Below, one piece after another: positions 1-13,087 of a stretch of 64,000 nucleotides of DNA. The stretch lies in NCBI RefSeq assembly GCF_032884065.1, contig NC_088873.1:8381702-8445701 (forward strand). The letters run 5' to 3'. Both the position numbers and the translations under genes were made by a program. Positions within the stretch are counted from its first letter, which is position 1. Every line of letters starts with the position of its first letter. The notes beneath the pieces were generated by a model, which was given only the letters and a program-made list of their open reading frames with translations, was not told where the DNA came from and did not search any database. This stretch comes from Artemia franciscana. Lineage: Eukaryota > Arthropoda > Branchiopoda > Anostraca > Artemiidae.

Positions 1-123
1 TTTCCTTTTTAACTCGAGAGTCATCAAAAAAAAAATCAGTTCAAAATCACCAAAATCGCAGAAGTTATTCATGATTTTCTATCATAGGAGAAATAGCATT
101 GGACACAAATTAAGACCATTAGC

Positions 124-265
124 CTTAAGGAGATACAAAAGGACCAGATATGAGAACAGGTCCTAGGACAGGGCCTGGCTGCTCTCCGACCACTTTTGAC
201 TTTTAAGAAAGGCACTAGAACTTTCAGTATCCCATTGAATAAGCATCACCTGAAATTTCTACTAC
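124..265 (-). repeat. Family A interspersed repeat fragment
   Basis: The stretch around 205-265 (AGGCACTAGAACTTTC) is the reverse complement of the motif GAAAGTTCTGGTGCC, which is shared by copies near 15940, 20460, 56940 and 58480. It forms the left edge of the duplicated block. Confidence 0.5.
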
Positions 266-868
266 TACACAGGTAGAAGGGGGTGGGCTGAGGAGGGGGA
301 AGCTCTCCCACCGTGTACAGAATAAATCTTACTCATTATAGGGTTAAATATTACTCTTTACTTTCATAAAAGAGACATAGACCAGAAATATTCCCGCAAA
401 TCAGGAGGTATTAAAGATCGATTCTATCTCCCTTCCTCCTTACCAGCATCTAAGTCTGTATTTATCTGAAGGCTCAGTAAGATTTGGGATGTTTTGGCAT
501 TAAAATGCAGTAACATGCAGCTAAGTAATGAAGTAAAATTTTAAACTTTTGGTTTAAGACTTCTATTGGTTTCATTAATTATGGCTGTATTAGTTTTAAC
601 ATCAATTGACAGAGACTTCGGGCGCTTATTTACTCGCTCTTTTCGTAAAATTCCAGTTTTTCCCAAATTCATGAAACCACAAACACTCGCCAAGATATAA
701 TTTTTTAATTAGAGGGGTTATTGTGAAGCCTCAGGTTCATTTTTTTGCGATTGGTGAAAATTTCATGAACGTTCAAGAATAAAAGCGAAAATCTATTAAA
801 AATACAGCTTTTTCACTAATATTCCTAGCTGTAGTCTTAACTTTCTTCAGCGACTTCACAAAATTAAA

Positions 869-1064
869 TATAATGCTTGAGAAATTTCTTCTAATGTTGA
901 ATCCAAACTATATTGATTAAAAAAACTTATTTTCTTTGGGAATTACGTTACTGTAAAGAAAGTAAATAAATCTTGATATTTTCAAGGATTTTTTGGAACT
1001 TAAACAGTAATTGAAATTCCAACAAAACATTGTTGGACCTGTTTATATTCTGGGAATTATTTTG
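869..1064. repeat. Inverted repeat arm 1 (partner 5595-5800)
   Basis: About 195 bases are the reverse complement of 5595-5800. Shared pieces include GCTTGAGAAATTTCTTCTAA, CAGTAATTGAAATTCCAACA and TTCTGGGAATTATTTTG. The arms are about 4.5 kb apart and flank the exon copy at 3090-3212. The same arrangement occurs in the right block (35117-35310 and 39861-40066). Confidence 0.8.
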
Positions 1065-1216
1065 TTTTTTTTTTCTAAACAGATTTTTTTATTTTTTTTT
1101 ATTTTAATTATTTTTTCTAAACAGAACAGTGCGATTTCTGAAAAGGTAGAGGATGCGTCGACCAAATCTTTACTCTTACGTTAATAATTAAGAAGTGCCT
1201 TAGTTGTCAATCACCT

Positions 1217-2035
1217 TTGGTCCTCTGTTTTATAGATTATGAGTGTTATAGTTTTATAGATTATGCGACAGCTTTCGATTCTGTTGATAGAAGAGCTTTA
1301 GTAAAGATATCATCCTTATATGGTGTACCGAACAAATACATTAAAGTTATTAATGATATGCACAAGAATAATACTGCTGCGGTTAAGGTAGGAAATGAGG
1401 TTAGCTGCTGGTTTTGCAGTAGACCAAGAATTAAGCAGGGTTGTGTTCTATCCCCCATTATTTGGATCATTTCAATGGACTTTGTCTTAAGGAGCACAGA
1501 AAAGGTAATGGGAGACCACGGAATCAAACGAGGAGGAAAAACTCTCCTGGACTGATTTAAGCATCCTAGATGAAAGTGTGAGCAAAATGAATGAACTGCC
1601 ACGGCTCAGGGTGTTTTTTTCAGCAAACCAAGAGTAGAATATTGAAGGTACGATGATGACGGTGGTCAAATATGGCCTTGAAGCCTGGCGCTCCTAATTT
1701 CAAACAGTAGTGATGTTCAATCCAAATTTCTAGGGTTATAACGACAGAAAGGTTGTGATGGTTAGGGCACGTTCTAAAGATGAAGGATGACAGATCGCCG
1801 AAGATTGTCCTTTTTGGCCTACCGTCTAGGACAAAGCGGAAAGCAGTTCGTCCTCGCCTGGGGTGGGAGGATGTAATAAAGAAAGATTTAGAGGAAATGG
1901 GGACTTCTTTGGAGGGTGTAAAGAGGGAGGCTCTGAATAGACTGGGATTGAGGAGGAGCGTGCGTAGCTGTGTTGGCCTCAGGCGGCTTGGTGCTGCGGT
2001 GTTGTTAGTAGTAGTAGATTCTGCCCGATACCTTG
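1217..2035 (+). pseudogene. Non-LTR retrotransposon reverse transcriptase remnant
   Basis: The 5' part (1217-1555) reads as a reverse transcriptase core, with FIDYATAFDSVDRR (motif A) and IKQGCVLSPIIW (motif B). The catalytic YADD motif is missing. Sequence passes from the GGKTLLD part into DLSILDES across a deletion with a frameshift, so the enzyme cannot work. The C-terminal part resumes at 1780-2005 (MKDDRSPKIVLFGLPS, then RRSVRSCVGLRRLGAA) and the element ends in GTTGTTAGTAGTAGTAG. It is 5' truncated, with no ORF1 or endonuclease visible. The family is an RTE/jockey-like LINE by inference; the clade was not determined. An allelic or duplicated copy lies at 35472-36321. Confidence 0.85.
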
Positions 2036-2479
2036 CTACAACTGATTCTACCATCACTGCTCCTACAAAGAATGGTAGACGACACCCCTATTGTAAATCA
2101 AAAACATGAAGAGTATTCTTATTAGTATAATTGGGAAAAATAGAGCCTTGGGGCTTAAGCAAGTCCTTAAACTTCTATAATCAAATCTGAAGTATAAAAA
2201 GAATGCTTTAAATACTCGACTCTTCTACTTTTTACATGTTCACTGCATCTACCATATTTACTAGTAATGCTGCCCAGTTAGGTAAAGCTATCCACATGGT
2301 TAGTTTTCTCGTCATTGAGCATCACCTCTTCATTCCCATTGGTTCCTAGTCTAAGCGTGTCAGTCCAGTGAATAAAAAATCCCGATTAAACCAAGTTCGT
2401 TTGATGACACATCTTTTGGTAGTCCAATTTTTTATAAAATGACATCCTAGTTAAGGTGATCTATTAAATTCCGTTTTTC

Positions 2480-3060
2480 TTGCTATGTATGAGCCTGGGA
2501 ATATTTTTGTAACTTACAAGAATTAACTTACCAGTCTTACCAGAATGCACATTACAAAATATAAACTTGGCAAACATTTTCGCACTTACATCCTATGTAA
2601 TTCTACCAGTCTGGCAGTATTCTGTAACCTAAAAGAATTTAGTTCCCAGAATGTAACTTACCAAATACAAACATGGCAGAAACTCTCGCATTTATATTCA
2701 ATGTAATTCTATGAGCCTGGCAGCATTTTTAACATACCAAATATAAATTTGGCAGAAATTGTCATACTAGTTTGCCACGTAATTTTGAGTTTGGCAGTAT
2801 TTTTTAACTTACCAGGATTAACTTACCGAATATAAACATGGCGGAAACTCTCGCACTTATATTCAATATAACTCTATGAGCCTGGCAGCGTTTTTAACTT
2901 ACCAAATATATATTTTGTAGAAATTGTCGTACTAGTTTACCACGTTATTTTGAGTTTGGCAGTATTTTTTAACTTACCAGGATTAACTTACAAAATATAA
3001 TTTGGCAGAAATTCTCGCACTTATGTTCTATGTAATTCTGTGAATCTTGCAGTATTTTGT
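2480..3060. repeat. Imperfect tandem repeat beside the exon copy
   Basis: Units of about 80-100 bp alternate pieces such as AACTTACCAGGATTAACTTA, AAACTCTCGCACTTATATTC and ATGAGCCTGGCAG, about six times. It lies just downstream (minus sense) of the exon at 3090-3212. On the minus strand the recurring CTGGTAAGTT resembles a 5' splice site. A matching array is at 36760-37340. Confidence 0.75.
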
Positions 3061-3089
3061 AAGGATAAATGAGAAATTCTTGCGCTTAC

Positions 3090-3212
3090 CCTGATTCAGA
3101 TCCGGATTCGGTGGATTTTTGTAAGCCTCCTCAAGACCACCTGATTTTTTGCAGTTCAGTTTTTCTTTTGTACTTGTAGCAGATTTCTCAAGTATTCTGT
3201 TGTAATACATAA
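3090..3212 (-). CDS. NCKX exon, left-block copy (identical to 37367-37489)
   Basis: This is a duplicate of the exon that begins with MYYNRILEK and ends with NPPNPDLNQ. It has the same acceptor (TTTTTTAG, AG at 3214-3213) and donor (GTAAGC at 3089-3084). It codes for the start of the cytoplasmic loop after the alpha-1 half of the exchanger. No partner exon for its phase-1 end is present downstream before base 1. If this is a real gene copy, the rest lies left of the window. If the block is a haplotig, this is simply the other allele. Coding sequence is identical to the right-block exon. Confidence 0.8.
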
Positions 3213-4729
3213 CTAAAAAAGAAAAAAACATGATACAGATGCGAGACAAAACAAAGATTCAAAAATACCTTTTTTCGTTCAAAAATACCTGCCTTCGAAG
3301 ATTTTTTTTTTTCCATTTTGTTCTTTTTACCACTCAACAAAGTGCGTTTCGTATGAAGCCTACTAGCTTCTATCGTGCATAATTGTATAGAGGTACCAAA
3401 AGTTAGTAATAATGTATCTTAAAGGGCTAATCTGGGTCGTAGAGCATAGTCCAAGAAAACCCGACCATCATTTTTTGAAAAAGTATAAGCAGGGGAAGCT
3501 AAAAACCCACTTCATAGCCGCTAAATTGTTTATGCTTCTAGCATAGCAATTGGGATGTACAGGCTGTTGGAAATCCGGAATATTTACAACATACAAAATC
3601 ATGGTCTTAAATAACCAACAACTTTTGTCAAGTTAGACCACCACTTCTTCCTTTTTTTTTGCAGGAGGGGGATTACTCTAATTCGTCTTATATAACTTGA
3701 AGAATTAAAACAAACTTTTTGGATAAAACTAGCAATCTGATAGCACTTAAATAAAGCCTGAGCTTATAGGCCATCACTTCTTACTTTTTTTTTTGCAGGG
3801 GGAGAGGGATTGTGCGAATATTGTCTGACGTTACAAAAAAGTTAAAAACCCACTTTTCGGATAAAACTAGCGAATTGATAGCACCGAAATCTAGCCTGAG
3901 CTTAAACCGTTTTTTATGATGTTTAAACAGATTAATCCAAAAGTTCTAAAAATTTTCTTTGTCATTAAGTATTTGAGTCAGCAGTTGGGAAAGAATTTAA
4001 GTCGTGCAAATATTTATCTAAGATAAGTTATAAATTGATTCCATTGTATATTCTATAGAGCCGAAAACGAGGGAATGCTGACTCAGAAATCACGTACAAC
4101 ACCTGGCGCGTGCCAAGCGTGGAGAACTGTGCCAATCGTGGAGGAGCTGTGCCAAGTGCCACGAGGAATGTGCCATCCGTGGTGGAACTGTGCGATACAC
4201 GGGTGGTTTGACATGTACATCAGGTGTATGAAAATGGACAACCCCTCGGCTGAGAAAGGTGACAAACAAAATTGTTGCGCAATTGGCGTATCTAGAGCTA
4301 AGGAGGAGCCAAAAAAGGAAGAGTTATACCGACGTATTTCATTCAATATCAAATAATATGATCATATTCGTGGTAGCAAAATTAAAAGCACAGAGCAACC
4401 CGTGCCAATACCAATAGTAACCGAAACTTTAAAAGATAGAAGCCACAGAAAAGTGCCGGTTTCTACTATAGACTATCTCAAAGCTTCAAGACAGCCGATA
4501 GCATTAGAACTATCGAAAGTTATTTGGGTAGGTAGCCACCCAGTTTCGAATGCCATATAAATGTTTTTTTTTCTTTTTTGACGAATATTAAGCCAATAGA
4601 AAGAACAAAAATTAATTGAGTGCCGACATTTTTTTTTAGAAGTAAACCCTTTATTTTACTGTCAAAACACCTACCGGTTTCTTAAAAGTCACTACTCGAT
4701 ACAGTAGGGTCCATAATATTAGGTACATC

Positions 4730-4880
4730 TAATGGTTGAAATAATCAGAGTCTAACTGGTTCAAGGTAGTTGGAAAACCCGAAAACTCAGCAGTTGGAAT
4801 TGTTCCCAGGTAATAGGAAAACCCGAAAACCCGGTATTTGGTATTACTTCCCAGATAGTTGAAAAACCCGGTTATAACTA
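4730..4880. repeat. Short imperfect tandem repeat (~45 bp unit)
   Basis: Three diverged units share GGAAAACCCGAAAAC and CAGTTGGAATTGTTCCCAGG-like sequence. The right-block copy is at about 38995-39145. Confidence 0.55.
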
Positions 4881-5594
4881 AACTGTTTTTTTTTTAAAGC
4901 TCTCGCAACCCTATAATAAAATCTTCTAATCTCTCACAAAATATCGGGGTTTCAACGGCGATGTACGCATTCAACTTGGAAACCATCAAACCTTATAAAA
5001 TTGCCCCTTAATTTCAGATAACAATCCCATGTATGCCCCTATTACTTTCCAATCAAGGACTATGCCTCCCACTCCCTCCCTCGCAGAAATGAAATAATTA
5101 ACCAATTAATTATGTTTAACTTAAATCTATTTAGCGTAATAAACACAAATATAAACCATTAGGCCTACAGACATAAATCACTTGACTAGGAAAAGAAATT
5201 TCTAGTGCGTAGTGATTACCTACATAAACATTCCTAGAGGCATCCTAAACTAAATAATATAATCAAAAAAATCTCCTTCTTCCGAAATCCCCCAGGGTTA
5301 TAGCCACCATCCAAATACAACTCCATTGACTCCCACCCCTTCAACCCGCTCCTCCCCCAGCCCTATAGCTTACTCACATTCCCCCACAAAAAATTGCGTG
5401 CCTTGGATACAGAAATATGACCCCAATACTAGAGAACACGAAGATTTAACGAATGTTTAAGGCCTGGGAGAACCAAACACGACCACGTCAGACACGTAAG
5501 TAGGAATTTGTTCCTAGAGTGAAATGCCAATACAGAAGAGAAAAGAGAATCACGTGCGAAATTACACTGTAAAAAAAAAAAAATGTATTTCAAA

Positions 5595-5800
5595 CAAAAT
5601 AATTCCCAGAATATATAGAGGTCCAAAGGAAATACAATGTTTTTTTGGAATTTCAATTACTGTTTTAAGTCCAAAAATCATTGAAAATATCAAGATTTAT
5701 TTGCTTTTCTTTACAATAACATAATTCCCAAAGAAAATAAGTTTTGTTGATCAATATAGTTTGGATTTCAACATTAGAAGAAATTTCTCAAGCATTATAT
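5595..5800. repeat. Inverted repeat arm 2 (partner 869-1064)
   Basis: This is the reverse complement of 869-1064 with a few mismatches and small indels. The similarity fades into A/T runs on the inner side and stops near GCTTGAG/CTCAAGC on the outer side. Confidence 0.8.
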
Positions 5801-6924
5801 AGAATTTGACTATGATAGCATCGAAAACAATATGAATTGACATTCTAAACCAACATTAGAATTATGACAGAAATAAGTAAAAGCTGATGTCCAGTAGAAT
5901 TTAAAAAGACAGTGCAAAATCATAGAAAATATATTTTTACTTAGGAATGCACTGAATTCACATTTGTACAATCTCTAGTCAATTTCTCCACTTCTACCTC
6001 GCCTCCCTCGTTCTGTTTCAACAAATACCCCGCTTCATATCCTATAAAAATATCCCCTGAAAGATAATGAAAAAATTTTGTCCCGTACATAGTGAAATTG
6101 TTAAATAAATGAGTCCCCCCTCGTTCTGCCTTATAGTTGCTTAATGTTTTTTGAAATTTTTGAACTTTCTTTTTCTTTAACTAAATTGCGTTTTGAAGGT
6201 TTTAGTCAGAAGACTGAACTGTTTTTGAGTAATTATTTAGCTTATTCTCTTTTAATTTTGCGAGTTTTGACATTTTGATAAATTTTTCTGACATATACTT
6301 GCTTTTTCTGTATCTGCATTTTGACTCTATGATGGTTCTTTTCGGAAATAAAATCATATCTTACCTCAAATGTACACACAGAAATTTCTGTGCAAACCCT
6401 GCCTATTTCACAAAACTTTTATAGGCATTTTTTTTATAATTCGCTTTTTGTGAATTTCTATAAATATAAATTTGTTAAAATGCTACCCTAATTTTAAAAA
6501 AATCAATGCTTAGATATATTAGACAGCCCTCTGAATACGATTTATACATTTTCGTTTTTTTATTTTTTTAGTAACGAAAATCCTTGCATGAGAGCAACAA
6601 TATTTTTTACGATGAACGCTATTTTTACCACTAAGTGCTTAAAGCATATTTGTTGCCTTTACGGGCAAATCAAGCATAAGACACTGTAGAAAAACAGTGT
6701 ATCGACCAAGAAATTAATTTATTAATTTATTAAGAAATTAATTAATTAATTTAATACATTTATAGGAACATTTTAATTTCCCAGGGACCTATAAAAATAA
6801 TATATTCAAAATTCTTTTCAGCACCTATATTAAAGTGCCTGAGGAGCCAGATCCAGCCACTGACCTTTTTTTGGAGACCCCAAAAATTGACAACTTGTCC
6901 ATTGTAATGCTTTAGTAAGCTTAC

Positions 6925-7072
6925 CTGCTATATAAACTACGTAAAGAAGAACAAGAATAAGAGCTTCCCACCACTCAATTCTACCGTCATAAATAATACC
7001 AATTAGGGCTGCCACAACAAATCCATACATTATGCAATCTCGGGTTAGTGGCCACCATTCCAAAGGAACAGC
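6925..7072 (-). CDS. NCKX exon, left-block copy (identical to 41192-41339)
   Basis: This duplicates the exon encoding VPLEWWPLTRDC and IEWWEALILVLLYVVYIA, two hydrophobic segments of the alpha-1 half. The acceptor is TTGCAG and the donor is GTAAGC. Phases (0 in, 1 out) match the next exon copy at 3090-3212, so the two would join as in the right block. The alpha-1 exon that should precede it has no copy in the left block. That is expected if the block is a haplotig cut off at the gap. Confidence 0.8.
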
Positions 7073-9697
7073 CTGCAATATAAAGTTGAACAAATGGATT
7101 GAAATAAATGAGAATGACTTATGTCCAAACTAAGCCACAACTAGCCACAACTAAGCCACAAGCTAAGACACAACAAACTAAGTCACAACCAGGACGTACG
7201 AAGGGCGTTGAGTAAGACTCGGGACCCAGACACTCCTCCCTAGATTCTCCTGAATTCTTCAGGACTCGAATTTCAGGAAAATTGTCCAATGTACTATTTT
7301 TATTGGTACTTGTCTCTTATAGTGACCATACTGAAGAAGTTAAGTTAGGTCAATCATAATGAAATATACCAAAACATGATGAAAATGCAATATTTTAGCA
7401 ACAAAACTTTGGAAATTACAATAGAGAATTATGGAAAACAGGCCACCCAGAACGCATTATATTATATACCTAGCCAGCGCTATACATTAAATACTTAATC
7501 AAAATACACCTGCATAAGATTTTATCTCACTAAGACTAAGCTAACAATCTTTGAATGCAGATAGAGAAACCGGTTTTACTCAGATCAAGAGGTGTAGTAT
7601 GGTCACTATAATAGACAAGTACAGCTTGACAAATTTTCGAATTATTGGAAATACATCCAAAAAGTGAGGCTAATCCTAATGAAAAATAACAAAACACGAA
7701 GATATAATGATACTTTAGAAATACAATTATGGAAACCTAGCCCAACCCAACCTAACGTAATCTAGCCCCACCCCTACCCCGAATATGCAAACATATAGCC
7801 CAAATTATACAAGTCCAATGCATTCTTTCTAAGTGCAATGCATTGTGTCATCCAATACTTGTTTTTATAGCTATGAAACTGGTTTCCTGAGATGTAACCT
7901 AAGCGTAATTATGTTTCCAATAACCGACAAGTACCAAATAGCTTAAAAGTTAAAAGTGTTCTAAAATACATTAAATATTTTGGAAATTTCTTTTAATTCA
8001 ATTACCTTTATTTATTTAAGTACAATAATAATCACTTTTCTTTTTACATCTTAAGTGCTCCAATACTCCTTTTGTCACAACAACTATTCAACAACAAAAA
8101 AATATAAAAAAAACCTCCCAGCTCTCATTACCAAGTTTAAAATTCCCGCCTAAAATTGCTCTCAAGTGAAGCAGACACATCTCAATCCCATTGTTCCCGT
8201 TCAGCAGGAGAAACAGAGAAGTTATACGTACTTAATTTATTTAAAATATATTTATATTCTAAATATAAATATAATGAGTCTCGTTGACCAGTTTTTTTTT
8301 GTACTATCAATTTGAGTCCATGTTTTACGCGTCATTTCTCCTCTATAACATTCAACTTCTTTGGCTGAACCAGACATAATGCTATCAATTATAGAAAGAA
8401 GCAGCATACCTACACACCGTAAAGGGTCGCTCTATCCATACGACAGGTCTGAATCGTCCCACATCCAACACCTTCCACCCAGAAAATTTGGAAAAGATGG
8501 GTCTACGCCTTATTGTTGTGTTTATTCCAACATCCCCTCCCCCTAGTAGCACAATCTAGTCTTAGAATAGCCTTCCTTTCCTCGAGTAGAGTTTGTATTT
8601 TTCGGAAGATCTGTGGGATTCCCAATGCATCTCCCGACAAAAATTACAAGAAATCTACAGAAAGCTCCGAATCCCTGGAAAATGTTGCTACGTGGTCCTT
8701 TTTTTGTTTTTCATATGGCTGTTTTTTTTTGGGCCTTAGCTGAATGGATTTTTATGTCTGTTTGCAGTTATAAGAATATGAATGAGCTCAACTTGGCTTG
8801 TTCTCCTTTTCAGTTTGTGAAGAACTGTTCGGGAATAGCAGTAAAAAAGAAAGAAAAAAAGTCCAAAACCCGTCCGAATATTTCACGCCGCTTTGTGAAT
8901 ATTTGCAAATCTTTGCCTTGGATATTACCTTTTTTAGTGGGACAGAGTAACATTCCGTAAACGTTTGCCCTACTAGCCAGGCATACTCTGTCTATTCTCT
9001 GTCAAATCCCAGAAGTTCTAATAAAAAGAAATCTAAATACAGGGATCTGCCTCATATGAAAAACCCACCAGTGCCATGTGATTTATAGCTCTAGGTTCTA
9101 AATATTTTCTAAGAATTTGGAAAAAATAGGGGTTGACGACGAAAAATGTCTTATATCAAAACAACTTTAAAATCAGAGAGGAACACGACTCCAGTTATTT
9201 TCAAATTTCAAAGACATTCCATTATTTTTCAAGCTTTCAGCTGCTTCCGAGGTTCCCTTTGAAATACTGGTTATTTCGGAAAGAGGTGATTGTCGAAGTC
9301 CTGCTTTTTATTCACGGAATCGCATCTGGCTTCTATTGATCTGCTCTTTGGACTTTTACAATGTGGTATTTTATTCCTAAATCAATTGAACATCTCTAAG
9401 AACATAATAGACAATGGCAAACAGTTCTACCAAAAAATTTTACATTTAATTACATTTAACTAAACTAAAAAAATTTACATAGGTGGCCTTGGATGCCACC
9501 TACCGATATTCTACCGAAAATCGACAAAGTTTTACAAATAGTTAGAAAACTGCCGCCTGACTACTCAGACAGAGGTCTCCAAGCCTTTTTTTTATATTTT
9601 AGGTAAAGCCGATGTTGATAAAACCAAATAAAAGGAAAATGAAAATGCTCGACGCTGTTATAAAACCTGACTGCCTCATAATTTTGGCAACTACTAC
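7073..9697. other. Intronic or intergenic stretch, no gene recognised
   Basis: An inverted pair at about 7304-7330 (GTACTTGTCTCTTATAGTGA) and 7597-7622 (GTATGGTCACTATAATAGAC) frames a ~320-bp unit that may be a MITE. The right block has an additional partial copy at 41850-41940. A short CCACAACTAAG tandem is at 7130-7190. Open frames near 8360-8960 and 9133-9339 are short, T-rich and unrecognised. Confidence 0.5.
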
Positions 9698-9790
9698 TAA
9701 CAACTCAATACAGCACCAAGCCGCCTGAGGCCGACATAGCTGCACACGTTCCTCCCCCACCCTAATCGATTCAAAGCTTCCTTGTACCTT
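9698..9790 (-). pseudogene. 3' end of the same non-LTR family, antisense
   Basis: Read on the minus strand, this resembles the C-terminal codons and tail of the element at 1217-2035 (GTCGGCCTCAGGCGGCTTGG, then TTAGTAGTAGTTG). Only about 90 bases remain. The right-block copy is at 44041-44140. Confidence 0.65.
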
Positions 9791-9839
9791 GAAAATATAT
9801 GAGACACTTACATTGGCAGTTCTGTTCTCTCTTACGCCT

Positions 9840-10200
9840 GAGCCATAAGCTTGATTAGCACCCCCGCCCGTCTCCCCGTAAAATTATCGGGCAAAATTTT
9901 ATCAAAATTTTCGTTTATTAACAACATTATTTTGAATTGCTTTAACTTAACAATTTGAACTATTATTATTCAATGATTTTATATATTTTAATTTATTTTT
10001 ATTTTATTAATTACTTAGTAAATTATTAATTTTTCATTTGTTAAATGTGTCCTCTACTTTATTTTAATAAAAATAGAATTTATAAAATTACAAAATGATT
10101 ATAACAGTTAGATTGTTTATTTAAAATTTACCCCTAAAATGTCTTCGTCCGGGACAAGCGCCCCCTCTGTCCAACGCCTAAAACCGCCTCTAGAAATTTA
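9840..10200. repeat. Unclassified dispersed repeat, copy 1
   Basis: It shares an ordered set of motifs with 54770-55100: a C-rich start, AAATTTT...TTTATTAACAA, CTCTACTTTATTTTAA, ATTATAACAGTTAGATTGTT and a GCGCCCCCTCTGTCC-like end followed by CTAAAACCGCCTCT. It looks like a non-autonomous DNA element. No target duplication was confirmed. The right-block copy is at about 44200-44545. Confidence 0.55.
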
Positions 10201-10663
10201 GCCTTTAGCGCTAAATTTCATAGACACTTGCTGATAAACAATGAATTTGAACACTTTTACAACACAATTTTTTCGACCGTCTCCTTGATTCAATGATGTG
10301 GTTTATTCACCTGCTGCCAAAGGGTGACGGCAGGGTACACCTCCGTGCACCCCGTATGGTGCACGCCTTCTTGTGTACACGATTTTTGAAAGTGGGAACT
10401 CCTTGGAAATGTCCAAACTCAACCAAAAACGAGTAAATTTGAAATTTGAATTCTTGCATTATAAGCGTTCATTATGTGACGCCGCAACTGATGCTTAATC
10501 GTGAAATTTGGCTACAAGCCATTTTAAGTTACCAGCCAAGATGTTACAGTTTTTTAACGGAAAATTAGGCAGACGTGAGAAAGTTGATAAAGGGACTTGC
10601 TAAACTTTGTTATACAATTCAGGGGAACGGAAAACGGAAAAAATATTGTTTAATGGTGCAAGA

Positions 10664-11240
<577 letters not shown>

Positions 11241-11428
11241 CCCCGTCGTCATTTATATATCCCCCTGTGCCCCCCGGCGTCCCCGTAGTTGTTGTTCCCT
11301 GTGTCCCGGTCGTCATTTGTGTCCCGGTATCCCAGTCTGTAATTTCTCTTTGAGTGTCCTGGTGGTAATTTATATTCCCTGTGTCCCGGTCGTCATTTTT
11401 GTCTCGGTTGTCATTTGTGTTCCGATGT
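11241..11428. repeat. GTCCCGGTCGTCATTT minisatellite
   Basis: Variable units combine GTGTCCCGGTCGTCATTT with TATATTCCCTGT and CAGTCTGTAATTTCTCTTTG. It lies at the 5' side (minus sense) of the helicase remnant, as in every other Helitron derivative in this window. It is cut off by the gap. Confidence 0.85.
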
Positions 11429-11528
11429 NNNNNNNNNNNNNNNNNNNNNNNNNNNNNNNNNNNNNNNNNNNNNNNNNNNNNNNNNNNNNNNNNNNNNNNN
11501 NNNNNNNNNNNNNNNNNNNNNNNNNNNN
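11429..11528. other. Assembly gap of 100 N
   Basis: Exactly 100 undetermined bases, a conventional placeholder for a gap of unknown size. The left side is Helitron minisatellite and the right side is the middle of a MITE, so the joined sequences are not continuous at any known locus. Confidence 0.98.
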
Positions 11529-11989
11529 AATTTGTGTGTTATAAAAGTGAAACCTTGCAAAATAGATCTTCTGCTTAATTGGAGTACAACAAAATTGTTT
11601 TCAGCTTCATAACTTTGCTCAATTCCATTTTATAAGGTTTGAAAGATATGCAAATACATTTCCTAAATTTGAAAAAAAAACATTGATTTGGCTCAAAATT
11701 CTACTCAAATAACAGGAATTGTATTTTCAGAACTAAAGGCAGAGAAAAAGCAACTAGTAACTGAAAATTAAGGTAAAATGTTGTTTTGTCAAAATTTCAA
11801 TAGGTGAAAGGAGCAACCTGTCATGTAGGCAAATTTTAGGGCCCTCTAGAAGGAGAAGGAGTGGAGATGGGTACTTTATAATACCTTCCCAGGACATACT
11901 TTAGCCTATAGACCCATCTCTGAAAGTTTCATTTTCCTAACCTAAACCCTTTCTGAGATAGGAAGAAGTCAATTAACTAGAATTTTACC
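11529..11989. mobile_element. Long-TIR MITE, left-truncated by the gap
   Basis: It matches the internal part and right terminus of the complete copy at 32822-33460 and ends CTAGAATTTTACC at 11989. The left terminus and target duplication are lost in the gap. Confidence 0.85.
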
Positions 11990-13087
11990 GAAGATAGTGC
12001 CCGATAAACTAAGACCAGGCTGACAAAAGGTAAACTACATTAAAATATTTAAGATAGGCTTATTCTACCTAATGAAATTTTTTAACTAAGCTTACAAAAA
12101 TACAATGCTTCGAAAAATAAATAGATATCTTTCAGTCTCTAGATCATAATAATCCAAAAATTCATGAGATCACAAAATAGCAATGAAACGATTTGTAGAG
12201 CCTAGCCTACCTCAGCCCAGCTCAATACCAGCTGTTTATTTACAAACTAATTCGTGCTTTTTGTAAGAAATTAAAATCCATTGCAATTAGGGTCTATGAG
12301 GCAAAGCTTTAATTTATAGTTACCACCTGGCTATTTATTTCCATTTAAATTTATAATACACGCATATATTCTACCTGGCTAGGATAGATTTATTTTGGTA
12401 TTTTTATATTTGTAGGTTCTTGGGATTGTTAATAGAGAGCGCGAGTACAATTAAGGGACATTTTCACATTGCGTTTTATGATGGATAAAAGCCGAATGGG
12501 TCAATGAATTAGAAACCCCGTTTTCCTGCGCTACGTAAAACAAAAAGTGTTTTTTTTTTTTTTTGCTTATTGCTATTTCCTTTCTACCTTGTGTTTAAAA
12601 TCTCAAATGGATAGGTGTCTGAAAGAAACCAACCGTGTGCCCAATAAGATCATTTAGGTGAAGTTCAGACTGGCGACCTAGCCTTATACCTTGTCTCAAA
12701 CTTTTTGAATTTTGAACCTGATAGCCTATATCTATATAGCTTATATCTATAAAGTATATTTTTATCCAATATCCTTCCGAATTTTGAAAAATTCCTTTTC
12801 TTGTTATTTTCACCGAAAAACACCTTTTTTGGCATTTTTGACTAAACAGTGATACAGTTAGAGGAAATGAGAAAACAGGACTCTCCTTGACTTGGATTAT
12901 GTTGATGATTTGAGTGCCCTAGATGAAATATATGCAAAATAAATATTTTTTTAGAGTTTAGGGTACGAACATTAATTAGTCTTGAACTAACTTGGTCGAG
13001 TTCAAGACCAAGAATACATGAAGATGAAGGGGCGAAGTTAGGTAAGGTGAAGATCGGTCAGTTGGATACTTTGACTTAACTGCAGTG
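11990..13087. other. Intergenic, nothing recognised
   Basis: AT-rich DNA downstream of the NCKX gene. The longest open frame (12595-12813, minus) is unrecognised and low-complexity in places. Confidence 0.5.

Larger units (their letters stand above)
3213..6924 (-). other. Intron between the two left-block NCKX exons
   Basis: I see no coding signal in this 3.7-kb stretch. It contains runs of T/A, a GC-richer patch at 4075-4360 with short imperfect repeats (GTGCCAAGCGTGGAGAACTG, then related pieces), a short tandem repeat at 4730-4880, and inverted-repeat arm 2 at 5595-5800. The 282-base open frame at 4075 has no recognisable similarity and both strands are open there. Confidence 0.6.

Noticed and set aside
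1487..2057. Minus-strand open frames across the retroelement remnants (also 35516-36343)
   Set aside because: Shadow frames of the plus-strand reverse transcriptase text.
4075..4356. Open frame on both strands in the left block and at 38343-38624
   Set aside because: No family resemblance, both strands open, GC-rich short repeats explain it, and it lies inside an NCKX intron without splice support.
5429..5724. Short frames near 5429-5724 and 39690-39947
   Set aside because: They span the inverted repeat arm and an A run; no protein similarity.
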